A DNA stretch of 64,000 bases from HXMU1420-13 sp965228545 (GTDB lineage: Bacteria > Bacteroidota > Rhodothermia > Balneolales > Balneolaceae). Shown piece after piece: positions 17,983-27,177 of this stretch; the stretch's first letter is position 1; every line of letters begins with the position of its first letter. The translations under genes were made by a program, and so were the position numbers. Below the pieces are notes generated by a model. It searched no databases, was not told where the DNA came from, and saw nothing but the letters and a program-made list of their open reading frames with translations. The stretch covers positions 744,001 through 808,000 of the forward strand of contig OZ245822.1 in assembly GCA_965228545.1 (NCBI GenBank), read 5' to 3'.

Positions 17983-18902
17983 AAGCAGCTATCGACATTG
18001 GAACCAATACTGTATTGCTTCTTATTGCTGAAGCTAAGCAACAGTCTTTACGGGTACTGTACGAAGCATACAGAATGCCTCGCCTTGGCAAAGGAGTAGA
18101 TGCAAATCGGAACTTAAATGTGAGTAGTATCCGTCGGGTTTTAGATGCTTTGATAGAGTACAAAGAGATTATCGAAACACGTTTTCCCGAATGCGAAGAA
18201 GTAATTGTTACCGCTACAAGTGCGGTTCGTGATGCTGAAAATCGCGATTTGTTTTTGGCAAAAGTGAAAGAATATACTGGTTTCGAAGTGGAACTACTTA
18301 GTGGCGATGAAGAAGCACAGTATACGTATCGCGGTGCATTAGCTACTCTAAATCAATTACCCATTGATGAATCGTGTATTGTATTAGATATTGGTGGTGG
18401 AAGCACCGAAATAGCTGCTGGATCGAACGGAGCACTTACTTCATACACCTCGTTGGATATTGGGTGTGTCCGTTTCACCGAGCGTTTTTTGAAACATAAT
18501 CCACCGTATCAAGAAGAAATTTTTCAATGCCGTGAAGCCATTCGTTCTGCTTTGGCTAAACAAAAAATTAAGATGCCCAAAAAGGCAGTAGCTGTTGGCG
18601 TAGCCGGTACAATCACATCTCTCGCCGCTATCGATTTACAATTAGATGAGCCTCAAATAGACCAACTCAATGGGCATTCAATTGATCGGTTAAATCTTTC
18701 AAAAAGTATTGAGATCTTCAGCCTGCACACCTACGATCAACTTTTGGAGCTCAATCCTGAGGTGCTAAAAGGTAGGCAGGATATATTTTTAGCCGGATTA
18801 TTGATCCTTGAAGAGTTTTTAAAGTATTATAAGCTCGACGAAATTATTACCTCGACCGGCGGAATAAGACACGGTGCATTGTTAATGGATAAAAAAGATT
18901 GA
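17979..18902 (+). CDS. Ppx/GppA-family phosphatase
   Basis: 307 residues, the short single-domain form. ASKHA ATPase landmarks are present: AIDIGTNTVLLLIAE at the start, VTATSAVRDAENRD, the ELLSGDEEAQYTYRGA block, VLDIGGGSTEIA and VAGTITSLAAIDL. Proteins of this type cleave polyphosphate or pppGpp; the short form lacks the C-terminal domains of E. coli PPX, so which of the two it uses is uncertain. It is translationally coupled to prmA (ATGA). Confidence 0.9.
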   Translation: MKAAIDIGTNTVLLLIAEAKQQSLRVLYEAYRMPRLGKGVDANRNLNVSSIRRVLDALIEYKEIIETRFPECEEVIVTATSAVRDAENRDLFLAKVKEYTGFEVELLSGDEEAQYTYRGALATLNQLPIDESCIVLDIGGGSTEIAAGSNGALTSYTSLDIGCVRFTERFLKHNPPYQEEIFQCREAIRSALAKQKIKMPKKAVAVGVAGTITSLAAIDLQLDEPQIDQLNGHSIDRLNLSKSIEIFSLHTYDQLLELNPEVLKGRQDIFLAGLLILEEFLKYYKLDEIITSTGGIRHGALLMDKKD

Positions 18903-18933
18903 AAAATTGGATTTTCATTTTGCTTAAGCTTTG

Positions 18934-18941
18934 TATTTTAG
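18934..18941 (+). promoter_or_regulatory. Possible -7 element of the ECF sigma gene
   Basis: TATTTTAG, 21 bp before the ATG, is one base off TAnnTTTG. A TTGG at 18907-18910 lies 23 bp upstream, at the long end of the allowed -33/-7 spacing. The call rests on pattern only. Confidence 0.3.
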
Positions 18942-18962
18942 CCGACTAAATTAACCCCATTG

Positions 18963-19595
18963 ATGCAGGACAAGTCTAAACCACTTACTAACACTTCACC
19001 ACGCGAGAATGCGTCGCCAAGTAGTATCGAAGACGACAAGCTCGTAGCCGAGGCTTTATCCGGCAGAGAGGATTCGTACAAGAAATTGGTAGACAAGTAC
19101 GACCGACCTATTTTTTTTCATATTCGAAAGATGATTAAAGAACAGGAAATGGTAGAAGACCTGGTTCAGGAAGTGTTCATCAAGGCATTTAAAAATTTAG
19201 GAAGTTACAGCAACGAATATGCCTTTTCTACCTGGTTATATCGTATTGCAACCAATCACACCATCGATTATTTACGGAAAAAGAAACTGCAAACATTTTC
19301 GATCAGTGATCCCATCAAAACAAAAGATGGAGAGATGGAAGTTCAGTTACCCGATACTTCCTTCGCTACGGATGCACCGGTAATTAAAAGTGAGCGTAAG
19401 GCAATCGTCCAAAATGCCATTCAAAACCTGCCTGAGAAATATCGTCGTGTTATTCAGATGCGACACATGGAAGAGCTCAGCTACGATGAAATTGCTACAG
19501 AATTAGATCTACCGCTTGGCACCGTCAAAGCACACATCTTCCGAGCCCGTGAGTTACTGTATAAAGCCCTCATCGACAAGAAGGATAAGTTTTAA
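18963..19595 (+). CDS. ECF-type RNA polymerase sigma factor
   Basis: 210 residues from the ATG at 18963; a TTG directly before it (18960) is in frame but less likely. Region 2 covers about 40-105 (YKKLVDKYDRPIFFHIRKM, DLVQEVFIKAFKNL, STWLYRIATNHTIDYLRKKK). Region 4 lies at about 140-200 (LPEKYRRVIQMRHMEELSYDEIATELDLPLGTVKAHIFRARELL). A polar 20-residue N-terminal extension and a 40-residue linker separate the parts. No anti-sigma gene follows, unlike most ECF loci. The closest general type is the RpoE/SigW-like group. Confidence 0.9.
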   Translation: MQDKSKPLTNTSPRENASPSSIEDDKLVAEALSGREDSYKKLVDKYDRPIFFHIRKMIKEQEMVEDLVQEVFIKAFKNLGSYSNEYAFSTWLYRIATNHTIDYLRKKKLQTFSISDPIKTKDGEMEVQLPDTSFATDAPVIKSERKAIVQNAIQNLPEKYRRVIQMRHMEELSYDEIATELDLPLGTVKAHIFRARELLYKALIDKKDKF

Positions 19596-19790
19596 GAATA
19601 ATAGCTTAGAGTATCTAATTAGATAGGCAGTATTCCGTTTCTCCGTATTTAAGTTAAGAGTGTACAGAGTGCTATATGAGTAGCAATATTCAAGTTGAGT
19701 AAGCTTTAAGTGAATTGATTGAAATGGTTACGAATTCCCGAATCTACGAGATCTGTTGGTTTTCAGATTACTATTCGTAAATAGTTCTAA

Positions 19791-20732
19791 TTAATTAATG
19801 TTTCCTTTAACAATTTTTAAATTTCGTTCAAAGCCACTCCATTTAGTGCGGCGAACCGGAGATCCGGCAAATAATGTGTTATAGGAATCTTCGTTTAAAG
19901 ATTGAAATAGTTCATCAGCGGCTTCCAGCACTTTTGGTCGAGGGTGAAAATCAACCAGTTGCGCTAATTTCGCTTTGCTGTTCCAGGGACAAACATCTTG
20001 ACAAATATCGCATCCAAACACCCAGTTTTGAATGTCGGTGTGGTATTTTTTGTCGATCTCTCCTTTATGTTCGATGGTGAGGTAAGAAATACACTTTGTG
20101 GCATCAACTTTTTGAGGTTCATAAATAGCATCGGTTGGGCAAGCTTCTATACACCGCGTACAAGTGCCACAATGGTCGGTGGTTGGTGAATCATAAACTA
20201 GTTCAAGATCAATAATCATTTCTGCGATGAAAAACCAGGAGCCAAGTTGTTTATTCAATATGTTCGAGTTTTTTCCCACCCAACCTAAACCGGCTTGCAC
20301 CGCCCAGGCTTTGTCAAGCACCGGAGCTGAATCCACAAAAACTCTGCCTTCTAACCTACCTACTAACTCTGAGGTGAAATTAAAGAGATCATGCAGTTTC
20401 TTTTTAAGCACTTTATGATAATCTCTCCCTTGTGCATATTTGGCGATCAGTGGTTTATCTAATGAGCCAATTTGTTGATTATGAGAGGGATGATGGTAGC
20501 TTGCCAATAGCGAAACAACGGTTTTTGCACCGGGAACCAGAATGGTTGGATTGATGCGTTTTTCGAAGTTATTACTCATCCACTCCATGGTTCCATGTCG
20601 ATCTTCTTTCAGCCACTGTTCTAAATGGCGAGCTTCGTTGGTGAGCTCTCGAGCTTTGGCAAATCCACAGGCATCGAAGCCTAATTGAAGGGCATGAGTG
20701 CGGATTTTTTGAGTAAGCGTTGCGGTATTCAT
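19791..20732 (-). CDS. queG: Epoxyqueuosine reductase
   Basis: About 313 residues from the ATG at 20732 (MNTATLTQKI); an ATG at 20750 is in frame but leaves only 4 bp to ftsE. QueG features: DACGFAKA near the N-terminus, WMSNNFEKRINP, DSAPVLDKAWAVQAGLGWVGKNSN (cobalamin-site region with the catalytic Asp), then two ferredoxin-like [4Fe-4S] motifs, CGTCTRCIEACPT and CDICQDVCPWN. It makes queuosine, the last shared step before glycosylation, in tRNA anticodons. A gene like queuosine mannosyltransferase is found at 41.5 kb. Confidence 0.95.
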   Translation of the reverse strand: MNTATLTQKIRTHALQLGFDACGFAKARELTNEARHLEQWLKEDRHGTMEWMSNNFEKRINPTILVPGAKTVVSLLASYHHPSHNQQIGSLDKPLIAKYAQGRDYHKVLKKKLHDLFNFTSELVGRLEGRVFVDSAPVLDKAWAVQAGLGWVGKNSNILNKQLGSWFFIAEMIIDLELVYDSPTTDHCGTCTRCIEACPTDAIYEPQKVDATKCISYLTIEHKGEIDKKYHTDIQNWVFGCDICQDVCPWNSKAKLAQLVDFHPRPKVLEAADELFQSLNEDSYNTLFAGSPVRRTKWSGFERNLKIVKGNIN

Positions 20733-20754
20733 CACCCGATGAATATACAAAGAA

Positions 20755-21465
20755 TCATGCTCGGGGCATGACAGGAACTAATTTATCGCCTTTCCATGCC
20801 AAATCCTGCACTTGGCCATCCAGAATTCGAACGGTTCGGTACGGATATTTTTTTACGATGGAATAATCGTGGGTAATCATCAGCACAGCCGTACCTCGAT
20901 TATTGATATGCTTTAAAATTTCCATGATGTCTTTCGTGGCTTTAGGATCAAGATTACCTGTGGGCTCATCGGCAAGAAGAATTCGCGGTTCGTTAGCCAA
21001 AGCTCGGGCAATAACAACTCGTTGTTGCTCACCACCAGATAAATCACCGGGCATATTTTTACTGCGATGAGACAATCCTACCATGCTTAACACTTCCAGC
21101 ACTCTCTGCTTAATAAATTTGGGTTTCTCACCGGTTACTTGAAGTGCAAAAGCTACATTTTCAAATACATCTCTGTCTTGGAGTAACTGAAAATCCTGAA
21201 ATACGATACCGAGTTTTCTTCTTAGCATTGGTACTTGTTTCATACTAAGTTTATTAACCGGCATATCGGTAACTCTAACAGTACCAGAATCGGGCTCAAC
21301 ATCACGATAGAGCATCTTTAAAATGGAACTTTTTCCAATACCTGTGGGGCCAATGAGATAACAAAATTCTCCGTTTCGGAGCTTAAAATTAACTCCCTTT
21401 AGAACCTGACGGTTTTCGTAGCTAAGCGAGATATTGCTGAGTTCAATTACTGCGTTTTCTGACAT
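20755..21465 (-). CDS. ftsE: Cell division ATP-binding protein FtsE-like
   Basis: 236 residues, an ABC ATPase: Walker A GPTGIGKSS, Q-loop VFQDFQLL, signature LSGGEQQRVVIARAL, Walker B ILLADEPTGNLD and switch His in MITHDYS. The DRDVFENVAFALQVTG block and overall length fit FtsE, which with FtsX controls peptidoglycan hydrolases at the septum. No ftsX gene adjoins it; in this window it sits between queG and a methyltransferase, which it overlaps by 19 bp. A LolD-type lipoprotein exporter ATPase is the alternative. Confidence 0.82.
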   Translation of the reverse strand: MSENAVIELSNISLSYENRQVLKGVNFKLRNGEFCYLIGPTGIGKSSILKMLYRDVEPDSGTVRVTDMPVNKLSMKQVPMLRRKLGIVFQDFQLLQDRDVFENVAFALQVTGEKPKFIKQRVLEVLSMVGLSHRSKNMPGDLSGGEQQRVVIARALANEPRILLADEPTGNLDPKATKDIMEILKHINNRGTAVLMITHDYSIVKKYPYRTVRILDGQVQDLAWKGDKLVPVMPRA

Positions 21466-22229
21466 CGAAGAACTATGGTTACACGTGCACTGTTTTCATC
21501 GGCTTCCAATAAATCAAAGCCATCATATTTTGCCACCAGATGATAGGAGGTTTGATCCAAAATTGACAGCATTTCTGATAAAGTATATGCACGTTGCCGA
21601 TGGATTTCTTTCCAGCTGGAAAGCACCTTTTTTGTGGATGGATCCAGTTCTTCGATTTCAAACTCATTAATATGAATTTTGTCGGCAGGTTTATACCAAC
21701 TTTTTCTAAAATATCTGAGCGAATCGGACTCGCCTTCGGCTTCATTCAGATGATCTACCGACTGCAATGAGTTTTTTGGTGTGGAAAAATCGAAAATGAA
21801 TAGCCCATCAGGTTTTAGGGTTTTTCTGATAGCTTCCAGCGAAGTTAAAATTTCGTTTTCGGTATGCAGATAATTAATACTGTCAAACACCGAATACACA
21901 CAATCGAAAGCATTACGATAGGGAAGATCTTGAAAGGAAAAGGCTTCAAATTGCAGTTTATATTCCAATTCTGCTGTTTTTTGGCTTGCAACTTCAATCA
22001 TTTGAGCAGACTTATCGGTACCCGTTAAACGATAACATTCTAGCTCTGCCAGCGAAAGAATCACGCTACCGGTTCCGCAAGCGGCTTCCATTACGGTGAT
22101 AGGGTTCTCATGATGCGTTTGCATGATTTCATCGATATAATCTGCCCACGACTCGTAGTCAACATCACCCATCAACGTATCATAAAGTCGGGCCAACTTC
22201 GAGTATACTGTGGTTAATTCAGGCTTCAT
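21447..22229 (-). CDS. Class I SAM-dependent methyltransferase
   Basis: About 260 residues from the ATG at 22229 (MKPELTTVYSKLARLYD), which overlaps the end of pdxA by 11 bp; an earlier in-frame ATG at 22325 would lie deep inside pdxA. Motif I VMEAACGTGSVILSLAE, motif II TGTDKSAQMIEVASQK, then YSVFDSINYLHTENE. This layout matches small-molecule or quinone-type methyltransferases (Methyltransf_25-like). The substrate cannot be named. It lies in an apparent operon GWxTD protein-pdxA-methyltransferase-ftsE-queG. Confidence 0.85.
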   Translation of the reverse strand: MKPELTTVYSKLARLYDTLMGDVDYESWADYIDEIMQTHHENPITVMEAACGTGSVILSLAELECYRLTGTDKSAQMIEVASQKTAELEYKLQFEAFSFQDLPYRNAFDCVYSVFDSINYLHTENEILTSLEAIRKTLKPDGLFIFDFSTPKNSLQSVDHLNEAEGESDSLRYFRKSWYKPADKIHINEFEIEELDPSTKKVLSSWKEIHRQRAYTLSEMLSILDQTSYHLVAKYDGFDLLEADENSARVTIVLRCQKTQ

Positions 22230-23208
22230 ATTTACGCTCCGCCATTTGTACTGCCAAGGAATATGCTTGCATAAATGAAGTTGGGTTCGCCACGCCTTTA
22301 CCAGCAATATTAAATGCTGTGCCATGATCCGGACTGGTACGAATTATGGGTAAACCAGCCGTAAAATTTACTCCATGCCCAAAGGATAGCAGTTTAAATG
22401 GTGCTAGCCCTTGATCGTGGTACATAGCAAGGATAGCATCGAATTGTGAGTATAATTGTTGACCAAAAAATCCATCGGCAGGAAAAGGTCCTTTAAGAGG
22501 AAGCATACGCTGTTCGGCTAGATTAAGAGCCGGTTCGATGATTTCGATTTCTTCACGGCCGATAATGCCACCATCACCTGCGTGAGGATTGAGCCCTAAC
22601 ACGGCAATTTTTGGAGATTGTAGCGCGAAATCGTACTTCAAACTATGATAAAGTAACTGCGCTTTTTGTAGAATCAAGTTCGCGCTAATTTTTTGGCTGA
22701 TTTCTTTAACGGGAACATGCGCGGTTACTAGAGCCACACGTAAGTTATCCGAAACCAACATCATTAATACCTCGTCGACTCCACACTGTTGGGCTAAAAA
22801 TTCGGTATGTCCGGGAATATCGTATCCGGCAAGGTTTACAGCTTCTTTTGAAATAGGTGCGGTTACCATGGCGTGTGCAATGCCTTGTTGGCATAACTTG
22901 ATACAGTGTTCAATCGATTGCATGGCAATGTTGCCACTTTGAATACTGTGCTCGCCGGGTGTTATTTCAAGTGTTGTGTCATCAAAGGTTAACACATTTA
23001 CTCGATTTGGTTGGATTTCTTTTGATTCTGTAATGGTTAGGGCATCCAATTTAATGCCGAAGGCATTGCTGTAATAATTAATCACTCGAGCAGGTGCAAG
23101 TATTACAGGAGTGGAGTTGCTGAGATCGAGTTCAGTAAGTGTTTTGATTACAACTTCGGGGCCGACTCCATTAAAATCACCAATACTAATTGCTATGATG
23201 TGGGACAT
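22219..23208 (-). CDS. pdxA: 4-hydroxythreonine-4-phosphate dehydrogenase
   Basis: 329 residues. PdxA signatures are ISIGDFNGVGPEVVIKTL at the start, TAPISKEAVNLAGYDIPGHTEFLAQ (metal His), VLGLNPHAGDGGIIGREE and MYHDQGLAPFKLLSFGHGVNFTAGLPIIRTSPDHGTAF. It makes the amino-ketone used with deoxyxylulose phosphate for pyridoxal phosphate, in the deoxyxylulose-dependent vitamin B6 pathway. The C-terminus ends in the start region of the following methyltransferase. Confidence 0.95.
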   Translation of the reverse strand: MSHIIAISIGDFNGVGPEVVIKTLTELDLSNSTPVILAPARVINYYSNAFGIKLDALTITESKEIQPNRVNVLTFDDTTLEITPGEHSIQSGNIAMQSIEHCIKLCQQGIAHAMVTAPISKEAVNLAGYDIPGHTEFLAQQCGVDEVLMMLVSDNLRVALVTAHVPVKEISQKISANLILQKAQLLYHSLKYDFALQSPKIAVLGLNPHAGDGGIIGREEIEIIEPALNLAEQRMLPLKGPFPADGFFGQQLYSQFDAILAMYHDQGLAPFKLLSFGHGVNFTAGLPIIRTSPDHGTAFNIAGKGVANPTSFMQAYSLAVQMAERKYEA

Positions 23209-23255
23209 CTTTTTTTACCCCAAAGGTACAAGCGATTGAGCGCAATTCACAGTTT

Positions 23256-24644
23256 CTAATCGGTTCCAATCAGCACAAAATCGCCAAACCCGGTGCTTGC
23301 CTCAAACACAAAGCGTTTATTCCCATACTTCCAAATTTCGATCACTTCGCCATTTTTAGGAAATTGTCGATCTTTTGAATCCGGAGGGCCATAATTTATG
23401 TATACTTTTCCCTGATCACTTTCATGCCCGGCTAAATTACCTCGATTACTAAATTCTTTGAAGGCGTAATCGATTCTGCGATAATACTCGGCCATTAACT
23501 CATTGTAAACGGTGCCTTTCGAAGGATCTCTTTGTTCCCAAAACGCTCTGAATTTTTTTTCCTTATCTGCATCAGAACCGGATTTAATTTGCTTCAACTG
23601 ATCCTCGTTAATGATGTATTTGAGATGATTTATAGCAATATCTAAGTTGTATAAACTCGCAGGCATTTCCGGCCAATACGATCGGAAAAACTTCTTGGCT
23701 AACGCTTTATCTGAATCGTCTTTTTTCAGTTCGATCGAATACGCAGCATTTTGATAATTAGAATGGGGAATTTTAACTAACGCATAGGTAAATCCAAGTT
23801 CCGATTCTTTCAAACTTAGAGATGGCTCGTCTCCTGAAGAAAGAACAGGATGCTTTCCATCAATTATTACATCCTTTTGAATGGAGAGTTCATCAATCAA
23901 TTCGCCTTTTGAGGTATCTCTTCGACTGGTATTCATTCGAAAAATATTCATCGAATACGAAGAGTTTGCATCATAATCAGGTATTCGAACCAGAGCGTAA
24001 AAATCATCCCCAAAAAGAATGTTATCTCCAAGATTGGTTAACGGAAGATCAGAATCAGCGGTAAGAGATGGTTTATTCTTGATGGTATAAATTTCACCGG
24101 TTGCTTTTGTTTCCCACTTAGGGACCATCACATTTCGAAAATTTGAATTCCGGTCGTTTGTGCTTTCTATGAGGCTTAGTTGTAATACATAATGGTAAGC
24201 TCCGGGATCAAGTTGTACCGAAAGTGATCCTGATGCATATATTTTAGACGATTCGGTTTCTTCGAAAGTCTGTGTAAATAGAGTATCCGACCACATATCA
24301 CGACTTACAACACTAACATCGGTTGGTTTTTTATTTCGTTGAGCATGTCCTTTAAATACCTCATTATTCAAACGAATTATCGAATAAAAGCCGGCACCAT
24401 CGGGAGCGTTTAACCCTGCATTAGGCGAGATTTTTTTATAGGGGAGGAAATCGTTGTTGAAGCGAAACAAGATTCCAAGCACAGCTTTGTAATCATCGTC
24501 GGGTAAAATAATATTATCAATAAAAATCTGAGGGGCAGACGATCGATTGATTAAATCGAGATAGGTAACCCGCTGACGTTGGGCCATGCTTAATGAGGTA
24601 GAAACCAGTATTAAGGTAAAAAGTGTAAGTAGTTGTTTACGCAT
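23256..24644 (-). CDS. Secreted GWxTD-domain protein
   Basis: 462 residues; signal peptide about 1-21 (cut after SMA). The C-terminal domain (about 340-460) matches GWxTD proteins: KKFRAFWEQRDPSKGTVYNELMAEYYRRIDYAFKEF, then a motif read as GHESDQGKVYINYGPPD and IEIWKYGNKRFVFEASTGFGDFVLI. The eponymous GWxTD is altered to GHESD. The first 330 residues are beta-rich with no recognisable enzyme motif. The family is common in Bacteroidota and Balneolota and its function is unknown. Confidence 0.8.
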   Translation of the reverse strand: MRKQLLTLFTLILVSTSLSMAQRQRVTYLDLINRSSAPQIFIDNIILPDDDYKAVLGILFRFNNDFLPYKKISPNAGLNAPDGAGFYSIIRLNNEVFKGHAQRNKKPTDVSVVSRDMWSDTLFTQTFEETESSKIYASGSLSVQLDPGAYHYVLQLSLIESTNDRNSNFRNVMVPKWETKATGEIYTIKNKPSLTADSDLPLTNLGDNILFGDDFYALVRIPDYDANSSYSMNIFRMNTSRRDTSKGELIDELSIQKDVIIDGKHPVLSSGDEPSLSLKESELGFTYALVKIPHSNYQNAAYSIELKKDDSDKALAKKFFRSYWPEMPASLYNLDIAINHLKYIINEDQLKQIKSGSDADKEKKFRAFWEQRDPSKGTVYNELMAEYYRRIDYAFKEFSNRGNLAGHESDQGKVYINYGPPDSKDRQFPKNGEVIEIWKYGNKRFVFEASTGFGDFVLIGTD

Positions 24645-24755
24645 TGATCAGTTTTTTTTGCTTACACAAGTAAGACATAAAAAGGGAAGTGGATAATTCC
24701 TATTTTGAACGTAGAATTATAACAAACTAGTATATAAAAACATCGACATCAAACT

Positions 24756-26387
24756 ATGAGTAGTACTGCCGAATCATCTACCTCGCATTGGTTACAATCC
24801 TTGATCGAAGATTTACGATCGCAAGAAGCAGAAATTAAAAAAGGGGGCGGTGAAAAGCGCATCAAAAAAGAGCATGCAAAAGGGAAGTTAACCGCACGTG
24901 AACGTATTAATTTATTAACCGACTCTGGAAGCGCTTTTTATGAGCTCGGGCTGTGGGCCGGCTACGAAATGTACGAAGGTGTGGGTGGATGCCCGGCCGG
25001 TGGAGTAGTTACCGGAATCGGAACGGTATCGGGTAGAAAGTGCATGATTGTAGCTAATGATGCGACTGTAAAAGCCGGAGCTTGGTTTCCAATAACGGCA
25101 AAGAAAAATCTTAGAGCTCAAGAAATTGCTATCGAAAATCATATTCCATTGATCTATTTGGTGGATTCTGCAGGAGTATTTTTACCGATGCAGGATGAGA
25201 TTTTCCCCGACAAAGAGCACTTCGGACGAATGTTCAGAAATAATGCAGTGATTTCAGCAAAGGGCATTCCACAGATTGCAGCAATCATGGGCAGTTGTGT
25301 GGCTGGTGGAGCTTATTTGCCCATTATGAGCGACGAAGCTTTAATTGTAGATGGAACCGGAAGCGTGTTTTTAGCGGGAAGTTATTTGGTAAAAGCCGCC
25401 ATTGGCGAATCGGTGGATAATGAAACGCTTGGTGGAGCAACCACTCATACCGAAATTAGCGGCGTTACCGATTACAAGATGAAAGATGATGAAGAGTGTA
25501 TTTCTACCATCCGCGATCTGGTGGATAAATTAGGTCCGTTTGAAACGGCCGGGTTCAATCGATCTGAACCTAAAGAAACACAGCGACCGGCCAGCGATTT
25601 ATTCGATTTGATTCCTGAAGCACGGACATCGCCTTACAACATGTATGATGTTATTGATTGCATTATTGATGAGGGAAGTGCTACCGAATTCAAAAGAGGT
25701 TATGGGAGTACCATCATTACCATGTACGCTCGCATTGATGGTTGGAGTGTAGGGATTGTGGCAAATCAGCGTACGATCAGTAAAACAAAATCTGGAGAGA
25801 TGCAGATTGGCGGAGTAATCTATTCGGATTCTGCCGATAAAGCTGCCCGTTTTATCATGAACTGCAATCAGAAGAAGATCCCGTTAGTATTTTTGCAGGA
25901 TGTTACCGGCTTTATGATCGGTAAGCGCAGCGAACATGGAGGCATCATTAAAGACGGTGCCAAAATGGTGAATGCTATGGCAAATTCTACGGTGCCTAAA
26001 ATTACTATTGTGCTGGGAAACAGCTACGGTGCGGGGAATTATGCCATGTGCGGACGTGCGTACGATCCGCGGTTCATGTATGCCTGGCCAACCGCTAACA
26101 TCGCCGTGATGAGTGGTGCTTCGGCAGGAAAAACACTTACACAGATTCAAATTGCAGCTATGAAAAAGAAAGGGCAGGAAGTGAGTGAGGAGGAGCAGGC
26201 AGAACTTCAGAAAACCATCACCGATCGTTACAATAAACAAACCGATGTGCGTTATGCAGCTTCCCGACTTTGGGTGGATGAGATCATTCATCCGCTAGAA
26301 ACCAGAGAGCGAATTTCTAAAGCGATTGAAGTAGCGAATTTGAATCCTGAGATAGAAGAGTATAAGACGGGGGTTATTCAGGTTTAA
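24756..26387 (+). CDS. Acyl-CoA carboxylase carboxyltransferase subunit (methylcrotonyl-CoA type)
   Basis: 543 residues, length normal for the family. Crotonase-like carboxyltransferase halves: N half with LIYLVDSAGVFLPMQDEIFPDKEHFGRMF and GSCVAGGAYLPIMSDEALIV; C half with VFLQDVTGFMIGKRSEHGGIIKDGAKMVNA and GNSYGAGNYAMCGRAYDPRFMYAWPTANIAVM. The DKEHFGR and AGGAYLP wording is closest to methylcrotonyl-CoA carboxylase beta (leucine degradation); propionyl- or geranyl-CoA are alternatives. No biotin carboxylase subunit is near; it may be encoded elsewhere. Divergent from the GWxTD gene. Confidence 0.87.
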   Translation: MSSTAESSTSHWLQSLIEDLRSQEAEIKKGGGEKRIKKEHAKGKLTARERINLLTDSGSAFYELGLWAGYEMYEGVGGCPAGGVVTGIGTVSGRKCMIVANDATVKAGAWFPITAKKNLRAQEIAIENHIPLIYLVDSAGVFLPMQDEIFPDKEHFGRMFRNNAVISAKGIPQIAAIMGSCVAGGAYLPIMSDEALIVDGTGSVFLAGSYLVKAAIGESVDNETLGGATTHTEISGVTDYKMKDDEECISTIRDLVDKLGPFETAGFNRSEPKETQRPASDLFDLIPEARTSPYNMYDVIDCIIDEGSATEFKRGYGSTIITMYARIDGWSVGIVANQRTISKTKSGEMQIGGVIYSDSADKAARFIMNCNQKKIPLVFLQDVTGFMIGKRSEHGGIIKDGAKMVNAMANSTVPKITIVLGNSYGAGNYAMCGRAYDPRFMYAWPTANIAVMSGASAGKTLTQIQIAAMKKKGQEVSEEEQAELQKTITDRYNKQTDVRYAASRLWVDEIIHPLETRERISKAIEVANLNPEIEEYKTGVIQV

Positions 26388-26407
26388 CCATCAACAAAAT
26401 CTAATTA

Positions 26408-27116
26408 GTCATCCCTGCAAAGCATGCATACCGAAGTAGTACGCTAGCATGGCAGGGATCTAAAGAGTTAATAAGTCTGGATATTTTATACAGCTTCAGA
26501 TTCCCACCTTCGTGGGTATGACTATATTGTTCTTCCACTTTATGGTTTAGTGATTAAGTGTTGAAAAGTCAATCGATAGTGCCATCGAAAGGCTCAGGCA
26601 CCTCATAGTTTTTTAAGAAGATAAATTCAGGTGGGTGAGCTTGTCGAACCCCCGGTATTTCTTCACAACATTAAAAAGATTCCTAGCGATTTTATGGCCT
26701 TCCCCACGAAAGCAGGGATATTGGGCATGAATGCATCATGATATTTTAATCAGCTTCAGATTCCCACCAATTCTACGCATGAAGCTTCGGGTTGCATGCT
26801 TCGGGGAATGACTATATTGTTCTTCCACTTTGTGATTTAGTGATTAAGTGTTGAAAAGTCAATCGATAGTGCCATCGAAAGGCTCAGGCACCCCATAGTT
26901 TTTTTAAGAAGATAAATTCAGGTGGGTGAGCTTGTCGAACCCCCGGTATTTCTTCACAACATTAAAAAGATTCCTAGCGATTTTATGGTCATCCCTGCGA
27001 AAGCAGGGATCTTGAGCGTGAATGTATAATGATATTTTAAACAGCTTCAGATTCCCACCTCTGTGGGAATGACTATATTGATCACCCACTTTATGGTTTA
27101 GTGATTAAGTGTTGAA
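26408..27116. repeat. Tandem array of about 290-bp composite palindromic repeat units
   Basis: Two whole units (26408-26696, 26697-26987) and a cut third one (26988-27116) are nearly identical. Each unit holds four palindromic blocks: GTCATCCCTGC with GCAGGGATC; its inverted counterpart GATTCCCAC with GTGGGAATGAC; a block around GGCTCAGGCACC; and its opposite, GTGAGCTTGTCGAACC. Unit 1 carries an insertion inside the first palindrome and unit 2 one inside the second. This 790-bp stretch (26388-27177) contains no credible gene; a 61-codon open frame on the minus strand is a by-product. The array resumes at 27857. Confidence 0.85.
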
Positions 27117-27177
27117 GCTATTCTCTTCTAACGAAAACTTTGATTGTTTTAGAGTAAGTTTCGTCAAAGAATATTAG

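Noticed and set aside
19596..19790. A hidden gene or tRNA between the sigma factor and queG genes
   Set aside because: The 195 bp is AT-rich, shows no open frame of note and no cloverleaf; probably just the convergent 3' ends.
26904..27089. A 61-codon frame on the minus strand in the repeat array
   Set aside because: It is read from repeat sequence and is not kept open in the other units.
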